A DNA stretch of 64,000 nt from Achromobacter aegrifaciens (GTDB taxonomy: Bacteria > Pseudomonadota > Gammaproteobacteria > Burkholderiales > Burkholderiaceae_B). A program made the translations under genes and the position numbers. The notes beneath the pieces were generated by a model. It was not told the DNA's origin, did not search any database, and saw only the letters and a program-made list of their open reading frames with translations. Positions 52,768 to 61,071 of this stretch are shown here, piece after piece (the first letter of the stretch is position 1; each line of letters opens with the position of its first letter). The stretch covers positions 186,001-250,000 of the forward strand of contig NZ_CADIJY010000005.1 of NCBI RefSeq assembly GCF_902859735.1, written 5' to 3'.

Positions 52768-55155
52768 ATGGACCGCAACGTGCCCAGCGAACGTGTCGTC
52801 AAGGCGCATACGCCCCTGCCGCCGGAGCAACTGAAGTTCCGCGCCATGCATGGCGCCGAGAGCCTTTCGCAGCTGTACGAACTGGAGGTCGAGCTGGTCT
52901 CGGAATCCTATTCGCTGGATATGAAGTCGCTGCTGGGAAAGCCGCTGACGCTGGAGATCGAAACCGGGTCCGCCGCACCGCGCTATCTCAGCGGGCACAT
53001 CACGCGTTGCGCGCTGGTGGGCCGCGAGAACAACACCTCGCGCTACACCATCTACCGCGCCACGGTGCGGCCGTGGCTCTGGTACCTGACCCAGACCTCG
53101 GACAACAAGATATTCCAGAACAAGAGCGTGCCCGACGTCATCCGGGAAGTGCTGAAGGACTACGACTATCCCATCGAGTTCAAGCTGGTGGACAGCTACC
53201 GCAATTGGGAATACTGCGTCCAGTACCAGGAAACCGACTACGCCTTCATCAGCCGCCTTATGGAGCACGAGGGCATCTACTTCTGGTTCAAGCACGACAA
53301 GGGCAAGCACACCCTGGTCCTCACCGACGACATCACGCAGCACGAGCCCGTCTCGGGCTACGAGCAGATTCCCTATTACGGGCCGGACCGCATCACCATC
53401 CCGCGCGAAGACCACGTCTACAAATGGGAAGTGGCCGAACAGATCACGCCCGGCGCCTTTGCCACCACGGACTACCATCCGCTCACGCCCGCCGCCAGCC
53501 TGGAAGCGCGCCGCAACAACCCCGGCGCGCACGACCATGGCGACCTGGAGATGTACGAATGGCAAGGGGGCTACACCAATCCTGACGACGCGGAGCACTA
53601 CACCCGCGTGCGGCTCGAAGACCTGCAATGCAGAAAGGAGCAGAGCGCCGGCGGCTCCAACGCCCGCGGGCTGGCCACGGGCCATCTCTTCACGCTGCGC
53701 AATCATCCGCGCCAGGCCGAGAACCGCGAGTACCTCGTCGTCAGCACCTACTACCGGATCCGTGAAACAGGCTATGCCAGCGGCCAGCCCGATCCCGGCG
53801 ACTTCGACCTGGAGTTCGTCGTGCTGCCATCCAGCACACAATTCCGCGCGCCGCGCGTGACTCCCGTTCCGCGCACCCATGGCCCGCAGACCGCCACGGT
53901 AGTGGGCAAGGAAGGAGAGGAAATCTGGACGGACAAGATGGGCCGCATCAAGGTGCAGTTCCATTGGGACCGCTATGGCAAGAAGGACGAGAACAGCTCG
54001 TGCTGGGTGCGCGTGTCCAGCCCTTGGGCCGGCGGCGGCTTTGGCGGCATCCAGCTGCCGCGCGTGCGCGATGAAGTGATCGTCGACTTCATCGGCGGCC
54101 AGCCCGACCGCCCCATCGTGATCGGCCGCGTCTTCAACGCCAACAACCTGCCGCCCTGGGACCTGCCGGACAACGCCACGCAAAGCGGCTTCCTGAGCCG
54201 CTCCAAGAGCGGCACGCCCGCGACGGCGAACGCGCTCATGTTCGAGGACAAGAGCGGCAGCGAACGCATCTGGCTGCATGCGGAACGCGAACTCTGCACC
54301 GAGGTGGAAGCCAACGAATTCCATTCGACCGACGAGAACCGCAGCACCACCATCGGCGACAACGACACCACCAGGATCGGCGGCAACCGCGACATCAAGG
54401 TCACCGGCACCGACAAGCTGCATGTCGACAAGACGCGCGACGTGTTCGTGAAGGGGCACGAGGAATACACCGTCAAGGCATCGCGCACGGTCAACGTGAA
54501 AGACGGCCTGATGGACGAGAAGTTCGACAACGGCCTGAAGACGACGGTCGCAGCCAAGGGCGAGGAACGCGAGATCACGGGTCTCTTCAAGGAAACCTTG
54601 AAGAACGGCGAGCAGGTCTACGTGAACGAAGGCGACTCGCTGCATCACGTCAAGACCGGCATGCTCACCGAGAAGGCCAAGGGCAAGGTCGAAGTGCTTT
54701 CCACCGACGCGAACATGGACGTCAAGGCCAAGACCGCGATGCACGTGGAGTCCGAAACGTCCACCATGGATCTCAAGGCCAAGGGCAAGATAGACATGGA
54801 GTCGACGGGATCCACCGTATTGGTCAAGGCCGACGGCAACATCACGCTGAAAACCCCTGCCGATGTCGTGATGGACGCTGCCAACGTCAAGGATCTTTCC
54901 AAGGAAAGCTGGCTTCAGGCCACGCCATTCTCCATCGGCCTGGCAGTGGCCAAGGCGGAATTCGGCATGCATCGCCTGGCGCTGTTCCGCACCACGGTCA
55001 TGCTGAACCTCTCGTTCACCAACTACGCCATGGTCAGCAGCATCGGACAGATGGTCTCGTACCGCACCACCGGCGCCAGCTACCAGTTCGACGCGGTCAC
55101 TGCGGAAAAGGTGGGCCTGGGCGCGTCGATGGTCGGTCTCTGGAGCATCATCTAA
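52768..55155 (+). CDS. vgrG: T6SS spike protein VgrG (TssI) with a C-terminal hydrophobic extension
   Basis: A 795-residue protein; AAGGAG at 52753-52758 supports the start. Residues 1 to about 390 are the gp27-like part (YELEVELVSESYSL, YTIYRATVRPWLWYL, ETDYAFISRLMEHEGIYFWF). The gp5 OB domain starts DKMGRIKVQFHWDRYG, and the beta-prism repeats run to about residue 705. The last 85-90 residues leave the repeat pattern and are rich in Leu/Met/Ala/Ser (about 708-795, ending GLGASMVGLWSII). No toxin domain is evident. The extension may hold the PAAR-like or DUF2169 partners encoded next. Confidence 0.95.
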   Translation: MDRNVPSERVVKAHTPLPPEQLKFRAMHGAESLSQLYELEVELVSESYSLDMKSLLGKPLTLEIETGSAAPRYLSGHITRCALVGRENNTSRYTIYRATVRPWLWYLTQTSDNKIFQNKSVPDVIREVLKDYDYPIEFKLVDSYRNWEYCVQYQETDYAFISRLMEHEGIYFWFKHDKGKHTLVLTDDITQHEPVSGYEQIPYYGPDRITIPREDHVYKWEVAEQITPGAFATTDYHPLTPAASLEARRNNPGAHDHGDLEMYEWQGGYTNPDDAEHYTRVRLEDLQCRKEQSAGGSNARGLATGHLFTLRNHPRQAENREYLVVSTYYRIRETGYASGQPDPGDFDLEFVVLPSSTQFRAPRVTPVPRTHGPQTATVVGKEGEEIWTDKMGRIKVQFHWDRYGKKDENSSCWVRVSSPWAGGGFGGIQLPRVRDEVIVDFIGGQPDRPIVIGRVFNANNLPPWDLPDNATQSGFLSRSKSGTPATANALMFEDKSGSERIWLHAERELCTEVEANEFHSTDENRSTTIGDNDTTRIGGNRDIKVTGTDKLHVDKTRDVFVKGHEEYTVKASRTVNVKDGLMDEKFDNGLKTTVAAKGEEREITGLFKETLKNGEQVYVNEGDSLHHVKTGMLTEKAKGKVEVLSTDANMDVKAKTAMHVESETSTMDLKAKGKIDMESTGSTVLVKADGNITLKTPADVVMDAANVKDLSKESWLQATPFSIGLAVAKAEFGMHRLALFRTTVMLNLSFTNYAMVSSIGQMVSYRTTGASYQFDAVTAEKVGLGASMVGLWSII

Positions 55156-55162
55156 GGCCGCC

Positions 55163-55567
55163 ATGTCCGACTTCATCGATGCATGGCCCAGCTGGGCCAA
55201 GTGGGTATGGCTGGGCCTGTTGCTGTCCCTGGCGCAGGCGGCGTACATGTTGTGGCGCGAGCGCCAGCGTCGCGCGGCGGGACGCAAGGAAGTGCAGCGG
55301 CAGGACGGTTTGCGCGTCAGCGGACTGCCCGGCACCGCGCGGGTGACGGCGGCGCGCGACACGCGCCGCCGGATCGGCGATACCTTGTACTTCGTCATCG
55401 AGCTGGACCTGGACGTGGCCGCCACCAGCGCCACGCCCGCGCTGTCGCGCACGCTCAGCGTGCCCCTGTCGCCCTTGCACCTGGCCGATTTCGGCGTCGG
55501 CAAGACCATACAGGTGCGCGTCGATCCCGCGACCCGGGAGGTCGTCGTGGACCAGGCCACCGGATAG
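55163..55567 (+). CDS. Small membrane-anchored protein of the VgrG module, unknown (DUF3592-like)
   Basis: A 134-residue protein starting 7 bp after the vgrG stop. Residues about 11-31 (WAKWVWLGLLLSLAQAAYML) form one membrane helix, followed by a basic patch (RERQRRAAGRKEVQRQ). Residues 45-130 look like a small beta domain (LPGTARVTAARDTRRRIGDT, VGKTIQVRVDPATREVVVDQ), weakly like DUF3592. The helix with a basic stretch after it suggests an inner-membrane protein whose beta domain stays in the cytoplasm. Its position directly after vgrG makes an immunity or anchoring role conceivable, but nothing in the sequence proves it. Confidence 0.6.
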   Translation: MSDFIDAWPSWAKWVWLGLLLSLAQAAYMLWRERQRRAAGRKEVQRQDGLRVSGLPGTARVTAARDTRRRIGDTLYFVIELDLDVAATSATPALSRTLSVPLSPLHLADFGVGKTIQVRVDPATREVVVDQATG

Positions 55568-55569
55568 CC

Positions 55570-58197
55570 ATGAAGACCATCAAGCCGTTCCGCCTGGGCC
55601 TGCTTACCCGCCCCTACCGCTGGCAACGCCGCGACGTGCTGGGCGTGGCGGTGTTCGCGCTGGTCGATATCGCGCACGCGCCCACGCTGCTCATGGACCA
55701 GGAACTTTGGAAGCTGGCAGGCGCCGAAGCTGGCGGCCTGCTGGACCTGGCCACGCCCAAGCTGTGTCCGGAAGTGCTGGTCGCCGGCCACGCCTATCCG
55801 CATGATCCCAAGAGTCCCGGCGCCTGCGCCGTGCGCCTGAAGGTGGGCGCGATCGACAAATCATTGCTGGTCTTCGGCGACCGCTACTGGCTCGATGGCA
55901 AGGCCACCGCCCCCCAGCCCTTCGAGCGCATGCGTCTGGACTGGAGCCGCGCCTACGGCGGCCCCGGCTGCGCAGAAAACCCGCAGGGCATAGGCGCGCA
56001 GGAAGAGGACGTCAACGGCGTGCGCGTGCGCCGGCTGCCCAACATCGAACACCCGCAGGAACGCGTCGCATCGCCCTCCCAGCGCGTCGCGCCCGCCGGT
56101 TTCACCGCCATGCCCATGGACTGGCCGCAGCGGGCCGCGCTGCTGGGCCGCCAGTATGGCCAGCAGTGGCTGGAACATGACTTCCCGGGCTTCGCGTCCG
56201 ACATGGACTGGCGCTTCTTCAATGCCGCCCCGCCCGACCAATGGGGGCCCGCCAATTCGGCGCTTGCCGGCGGCGCCGACTATGAACTGTGGAACATGCA
56301 CCCTGAACGCGAGGTGCTGCGCGGCCGCCTGCCCGACTGGCGCGCCCGCTGTTTCTTCAGCCGCCAGGCCGATGGCAGCGCGCTCGAGGAAGTCGCGTTG
56401 CGCCTGACCACGGCCTGGTTCTTCCCCGACCGCACGCAGCTGGCGCTGATCTGGCATGGCGCGCTACCGGTACGCGAAGACGATGCGGCAGATATCCTGC
56501 ACATCATGCCCGCGCTGGAACACGCCGGCCAGGAGCGCGACGTGGCGCATTACCAGACTGTGGTGGGACAGCGCCTCGATACCGAGCTCGGCGCGGTCCA
56601 TGCCCTGCTGGATGCCCAGCTCGTGCCGGAAGACATCTGCGGCGAGCTGCCGCAGGCGGCCATGGAAGCCACGGCCCAGCGGCCGTCGAACCGCAACCTG
56701 CATGCCGGCGCCGCACGGCGGCATGCCCGCGAGCGCGAATCGCTGCTTGCCCAGGGCCTGGATCCCGATCTGTACATGGTTCCCCTGCAGCCGCCGCCAA
56801 AGGCGCCTAACCTGGCCGATCTGCCGCAGACCATCCTGCGCATGCAACGGGAGCTGGAAGAGGCCAAACGCCTGTCGGGCGGTCCCGGCGCGCGCGCGCT
56901 GGCCGATCCCAACCTGCCCTCCATGGCCGCGGTCTCGGGGGTCGACATGGACGCACTGCGCAAGCTGGAGGATGACGGCAAGCTTCCCGCCGGCTTCGAC
57001 CCACGCAAGGTGAAGCGGCATATCGCCGACTTCGATGCCAACCCGCACACGCAGGCCGAGCGCGGTGCGCCGGATGCACCAGGCGTGCCGCCCCCGCTCA
57101 GCCAGACCCTGGGTCCGCAGGTGCATCAGGCCTATCAGCAGTCGGCGCATCAGTTCGCGCCGCCCCCGCCCATGCCGCCGTTGCGCGCACGGCGCACGCG
57201 TTCGAAGCTGGAAGCGCGCCTGAAAGGCAATCGCGATTGCCGCGACATGAACCTGACTGGCGCGGACCTGAGCGGCATGGATCTTTCCGGCGTCGACTTC
57301 CAGCGCGCCATCCTGGCCGGCGCCAATCTCGCCGACGCGCGGCTGGACGGCTGCAACCTCACCGACGCCGTGCTGGCAGGCGCCGACCTGGCGCGCACCA
57401 GTATGCGCGGCGCCGATATGTCGCGCGCGAACCTGGGCCGCACGCAGTGCGTGCAGACGGACTTCACCGAAAGCCGCATCAAGGAAACCATCTGGGACCA
57501 TGCCAACTGCGAAGATTGCAGCTTTGCCGGCAGCGTCTGGTTGCTGGGACGCCTGCATCAGGCGCGCTTGCGCGGCTGCGACCTGAGCGGCGCGTCTTTC
57601 GAGCAATGGGCCGCGATGATGGCCGCCTTCGAGGATTGCCGCTTTCACCAAGCGCGCTTGAATCAATGCGTGTTCATGCAGGGCACGATGGCGAACGCCG
57701 ACTTCTCCGGCGCGGACTTGCTGCGCGTCAGCTTCATGGACGTGGAGTTCTCGGGCCGCCATAGCATGGAGAACGCCACGCTCGATGGCTGCGCCTACGC
57801 GGGACGCGTAGCGCTTGCCGGCGCCTGCCTGCGCGGCATGCGGTTCAAGGTGGGCAGCATGCGTGGCGCGATGCTCGATCGCGCCGACTTGCGTGGCGCG
57901 CAAGTCGCCGCCAGTGACTTTTCGAACTGCAGCCTGCGGGAAGCAGACCTCAGCGGCATGGCCGCCCCCGACACCCACTTCGTGCGCGCCGACTTCACCG
58001 GCGCGCGCCTGCGCAACGCCAACCTGATCAACAGCCTGCTCGGCAAGGCCATCCTGCTGCGCGCCGACCTGACCGGCGCCAACCTCTTTCGCGCGGATGT
58101 CGCGCAGGCGCAGATGGACGGCAGCACCGGGCTGGACGACGCCCATACCCAAGGCGCCAAGCTCTGGCCGGCCCGGCAGCCGGAGAACGCCGCATGA
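55570..58197 (+). CDS. DUF2169-pentapeptide repeat fusion protein of the VgrG module
   Basis: An 875-residue protein from ATG 55570, 2 bp after the previous stop. Residues 1 to about 300 match DUF2169 (LVVFALVDIAHAP-like start, ERMRLDWSRAYGGPGCAENPQG, LPNIEHP, FNAAPPDQW). DUF2169 proteins act as adaptors or chaperones for PAAR-like effectors. A helical and Pro-rich linker runs to about 545. The rest, to the C-terminus, is pentapeptide repeats of the A(D/N)LxG type (LTGADLSGMDLSG and AGANLADARLDGCNLTDAVL). The fusion of adaptor and repeat solenoid in one chain suggests loading of a bulky cargo. Confidence 0.85.
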   Translation: MKTIKPFRLGLLTRPYRWQRRDVLGVAVFALVDIAHAPTLLMDQELWKLAGAEAGGLLDLATPKLCPEVLVAGHAYPHDPKSPGACAVRLKVGAIDKSLLVFGDRYWLDGKATAPQPFERMRLDWSRAYGGPGCAENPQGIGAQEEDVNGVRVRRLPNIEHPQERVASPSQRVAPAGFTAMPMDWPQRAALLGRQYGQQWLEHDFPGFASDMDWRFFNAAPPDQWGPANSALAGGADYELWNMHPEREVLRGRLPDWRARCFFSRQADGSALEEVALRLTTAWFFPDRTQLALIWHGALPVREDDAADILHIMPALEHAGQERDVAHYQTVVGQRLDTELGAVHALLDAQLVPEDICGELPQAAMEATAQRPSNRNLHAGAARRHARERESLLAQGLDPDLYMVPLQPPPKAPNLADLPQTILRMQRELEEAKRLSGGPGARALADPNLPSMAAVSGVDMDALRKLEDDGKLPAGFDPRKVKRHIADFDANPHTQAERGAPDAPGVPPPLSQTLGPQVHQAYQQSAHQFAPPPPMPPLRARRTRSKLEARLKGNRDCRDMNLTGADLSGMDLSGVDFQRAILAGANLADARLDGCNLTDAVLAGADLARTSMRGADMSRANLGRTQCVQTDFTESRIKETIWDHANCEDCSFAGSVWLLGRLHQARLRGCDLSGASFEQWAAMMAAFEDCRFHQARLNQCVFMQGTMANADFSGADLLRVSFMDVEFSGRHSMENATLDGCAYAGRVALAGACLRGMRFKVGSMRGAMLDRADLRGAQVAASDFSNCSLREADLSGMAAPDTHFVRADFTGARLRNANLINSLLGKAILLRADLTGANLFRADVAQAQMDGSTGLDDAHTQGAKLWPARQPENAA

Positions 58198-59252
58198 ACC
58201 TGGATCAGTTGCTGGACCAGGTGCGCCACGGCGAGCCGATAGCGCACCGCAGCCTGGCGGGCCGGGACCTGCGCGGCCTGGACCTGGCGGGCGCGTTCTT
58301 CGACCAGGTGGATTTGAGCGGCGCCAGGATGAGCGGTTGCCAGTTGCAGGACAGCCAATTCCTCAACTGCGTGCTGACTGGCGTGGACGCCGCGGACGCC
58401 AATCTGGATATGGCCCGGCTGTTCCGCTGTCAGGCCCGCGGGGCGGTGCTGGACCGCAGCCATGCCCATGGCGTCAGCTTCACCGAATGCGATCTGGGTC
58501 AGGCCAGCCTGGAAGGGGCCGAGCTGAAGGAAGCGGCGTTCAACTCCACCTCGCTCGAAGGCGCCTCCTTGCGATCCGCCCGCGTGGAACGCTCGGTGTT
58601 CTCGCGCGGCGTGCTGACGCGCGCCGACCTGTCGCAGGCCCGGATGAGCTACACCCTGTTCCACCAGCTGGACCTGCGCAGCATCGTGCTGGCGGGCGCC
58701 GGCGCGGAAAGCACCATGTTCATCGAATGCGATCTGACGGCGCAGGACTTCTCCTCGCAAGCCTACCCGCTCTGCCATTTCACCGACAGCCAGCTGGACG
58801 GCGCGGACTTCCGCAATGCCGACCTGCGTCAGGCCGGCTTCAAGGGCGCGTCGCTGCGCGGCGCGCGCTTCGCTGGCGCGTCGGCCCCGCAGTGCTTGTT
58901 CCCTCAGGCCGACCTGAGCGGCGCCGACCTGCAGGGCGGCCGTTTCGACGGCGCCATCTGGGCCGAGGCGACGCTGGACGGCGCCTCCTTGCGCGGCGCC
59001 AGCCTGTCGCTGTGCATCTTCCAGCGCGCGCGTTGCGCCGACACCGATTTCCGCGGCGCCAACCTGGCCGACGCCGACTTCTCGCTGGCCGACCTGGGCG
59101 GGGCCGACCTGCGCGACGCCACCTTCCTGCGCACGCGCATGCATCGCGCGTTGACCCAGGGCACGCGTTGGACGCAACGCCGCGGCATCATCGAAAACGA
59201 TGCGCCCCTGCTTGAAGCCGAACTCTGGTCGGCCGGACGCGCCTCCCTTTGA
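58194..59252 (+). CDS. Pentapeptide repeat protein of the VgrG module
   Basis: A 352-residue protein overlapping the DUF2169 gene by 4 bp (ATGA). After a short helical start (MNLDQLLDQVRHGEPIAHRS) nearly the whole chain is pentapeptide repeats (AGRDLRGLDLAGAFFDQVDL, ADLSGADLQGGRFDGAIW, LRGANLADADFSLADLGGADL), a right-handed quadrilateral beta-solenoid. Around residues 145-190 the pattern is interrupted. Pentapeptide proteins can mimic DNA or act as scaffolds. Paired with the adaptor fusion upstream it may be a second spike or cargo scaffold. It carries no known catalytic motif. Confidence 0.88.
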   Translation: MNLDQLLDQVRHGEPIAHRSLAGRDLRGLDLAGAFFDQVDLSGARMSGCQLQDSQFLNCVLTGVDAADANLDMARLFRCQARGAVLDRSHAHGVSFTECDLGQASLEGAELKEAAFNSTSLEGASLRSARVERSVFSRGVLTRADLSQARMSYTLFHQLDLRSIVLAGAGAESTMFIECDLTAQDFSSQAYPLCHFTDSQLDGADFRNADLRQAGFKGASLRGARFAGASAPQCLFPQADLSGADLQGGRFDGAIWAEATLDGASLRGASLSLCIFQRARCADTDFRGANLADADFSLADLGGADLRDATFLRTRMHRALTQGTRWTQRRGIIENDAPLLEAELWSAGRASL

Positions 59253-59296
59253 CCCCACGCCGCATCGCCGCCCCCTCGCCAACTAAGGAGATCAAC

Positions 59297-59680
59297 ATGC
59301 TCGCAGTCTGCCAATTGCCCAGCCTGGCCGTGGGCGTTCCCGACGTCTGCAAGACCCCGGTGCCGCCGGTGCCGCACATCGACACGGCGACCTCGTCCAT
59401 GGGTATCCCCGTGGTCTGGAATGTATGGTTGATGGCAGCGCCGGTGCACAACATGGCGACGGTGATACCGGTCACGCTGGGCGATACCGCCGGCGTGGGC
59501 GGCGGCCTGATCTCGCAGACATTCATGGGCCAGTCGCGCTACATGACGGGCGCGTTCACCATGCTGGTGCGCGGCGCGCCCATCGTCCGCATGACGAGCC
59601 TGACCCTGCAGAACACCATCAATGCGCCTGGCGTCAAGGTGTACTCGCCCCAGCCGGTGATGGTCGTGCTGACGGCCTGA
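59297..59680 (+). CDS. DUF4150 PAAR-like spike tip protein
   Basis: A 127-residue protein from ATG 59297, with AAGGAG at 59285-59290. The sequence (PDVCKTPVPPVPHIDTATSS, AAPVHNMATVIPVTLGDTAG, GPQ-like SQTFMGQSRYMTGAFTMLVR, GAPIVRMTS) is the DUF4150 (PAAR-like) domain that caps VgrG. It ends directly after the domain (PGVKVYSPQPVMVVLTA), so no toxin is fused, unlike many relatives. It is last in the VgrG unit; a hairpin overlaps its stop codon. Confidence 0.88.
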   Translation: MLAVCQLPSLAVGVPDVCKTPVPPVPHIDTATSSMGIPVVWNVWLMAAPVHNMATVIPVTLGDTAGVGGGLISQTFMGQSRYMTGAFTMLVRGAPIVRMTSLTLQNTINAPGVKVYSPQPVMVVLTA

Positions 59681-59693
59681 ACAGGCCGTCAGC
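59670..59693. terminator. Hairpin overlapping the DUF4150 stop codon, between convergent genes
   Basis: CTGACGGCCTG (59670-59680) and CAGGCCGTCAG (59683-59693) form a perfect 11-bp stem. The DUF4150 stop TGA (59678-59680) is inside it, and the ccsB stop follows 3 bp later. Confidence 0.65.
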
Positions 59694-59695
59694 GC

Positions 59696-61063
59696 CTACA
59701 GTTCGCCGTAGGAGTGCAGGCCCGACAGGAACATGTTCACGCCCAGGAAGGCGAAGCCGGTGATCAGCAGGCCCATCAGCGCCCAGTAGGCCGCCATGGT
59801 GCCGCGCAGGCCCTTGATCAGGCGCATGTGCAGCCAGGCCGCGTAGTTGAGCCAGACGATCAGCGCCCAGGTTTCCTTGGGGTCCCATTGCCAATACGCG
59901 CCCCAGGCGTCGGCCGCCCACAGCGCGCCCAGGATGGTGGCGACGGTGAAGAACGCGAAGCCGATCGCGATGGCGCGATACATGATGTCGTCCAGCACTT
60001 CCAGCGAGGGCAGCGCCGCGGCGATGCGGCGGCGTCCCAGCAGGATGGCGCCCACGATCACCGCGCCCACGCCGAAGTACAGCATCCAGGTGGCCGACAG
60101 GCCATCGGTACGGAACACCATGGGCTCGGCGCACAGCAGCACGCCCAGCACGAACAGCGGCGCCAGCTTGGCCCAGGACGTGGTCTGGCCATGTTGTTTC
60201 ACCAGGTAGGCAAAGCCCACCATGGCGGCCAGCGAGAAGGTGCCGTAGCCAATGAAATTGGCCGGAACGTGCAGCTTCATCCACCAGCTCTTGAGCGCCG
60301 GCACCAGCGGCTGGATCTGCCCGGCGTCGCGCGTGAAGGAGTACCACAGCAGGAACACCACGGCCGACGTCACCACCAGCATCACGAAGCCGCCCAGCGC
60401 GCGCGTGGCGTACTTGCGTTCGTAGTAGAGGTAGAACAGCGCCGTGATCAGCGCAAACAGCACGAACACTTCATACAGGTTGCTGACCGGGATGTGGCCC
60501 AGGTCCGGGCCCATCAAGTGTCCTTCGCGCCAGCGCACCAGTAGGCCCGTGACGCCGGCGAACACCGCGCCCCAGCTCAGCGCCGTGCCCAGCCAGGCGG
60601 CGGTAGGGCTGAAGAAGCCGATCCAGTAGCAGACCATGGCCAGCGCGAACAGCGCGCACATCCACAGGATGGCCGACTGCGACGAGAACAGGTACTTCAG
60701 GAAGAACACCTGCTCGGCCCGGGCCAGGTCATTGCCGTACAGCATCAGCGCCAACCCCGCCGCAATGGCACAGGCGACCATCAGGTGGCGCAGCGGGCGC
60801 CACAGCCAGCCCATCCAGGCCAGCACCGGGACGGTGCCGCACAGGATGATCTTCTCGTAATAGTCCATCGCGTTGCTGTAGCGGGTCAGCGCGAATCCCG
60901 CACCCACCGCCAGCAACAGGAAGAAGACGACGTCGGTCCAGTCGGGCCTGCCGCGCTGCGCGCGGCCGTCGCCGGTTTCGGACAGGGCGTCCTGCCAAAG
61001 TTGATCAGGCGAGGCAGCCAACGTTTGCGCCGGCGCGGGATGCGTAGTGGTCGTAGTGGACAT
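59696..61063 (-). CDS. ccsB: Cytochrome c biogenesis protein CcsB (CcsA/ResC family)
   Basis: A 455-residue polytopic inner-membrane protein with many hydrophobic segments. The tryptophan-rich haem-handling motif WGAYWQWDPKETWALIVWL identifies the WWD/CcsA-ResC family. With ResB it exports haem and attaches it to CxxCH motifs of apocytochromes in the periplasm (system II). Conserved His residues near the motif and in other loops (PVNFIGYG-like region, HMRLIKG) act as haem ligands in relatives. It is 8 bp after the resB stop and co-transcribed with it. Some genomes call it ccsA or resC. Confidence 0.95.
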   Translation of the reverse strand: MSTTTTTHPAPAQTLAASPDQLWQDALSETGDGRAQRGRPDWTDVVFFLLLAVGAGFALTRYSNAMDYYEKIILCGTVPVLAWMGWLWRPLRHLMVACAIAAGLALMLYGNDLARAEQVFFLKYLFSSQSAILWMCALFALAMVCYWIGFFSPTAAWLGTALSWGAVFAGVTGLLVRWREGHLMGPDLGHIPVSNLYEVFVLFALITALFYLYYERKYATRALGGFVMLVVTSAVVFLLWYSFTRDAGQIQPLVPALKSWWMKLHVPANFIGYGTFSLAAMVGFAYLVKQHGQTTSWAKLAPLFVLGVLLCAEPMVFRTDGLSATWMLYFGVGAVIVGAILLGRRRIAAALPSLEVLDDIMYRAIAIGFAFFTVATILGALWAADAWGAYWQWDPKETWALIVWLNYAAWLHMRLIKGLRGTMAAYWALMGLLITGFAFLGVNMFLSGLHSYGEL

Positions 61064-61071
61064 AGGAAACC

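Noticed and set aside
52750-55803. 1017-codon open frame on the - strand
   Set aside because: It is antisense to vgrG and the next genes and has no family features.
57230-59140. Repetitive DNA that could suggest a repeat array
   Set aside because: The periodicity of about 15 bp comes from pentapeptide-coding sequence with varying codons. There are no constant repeats with unique spacers, so it is not CRISPR.
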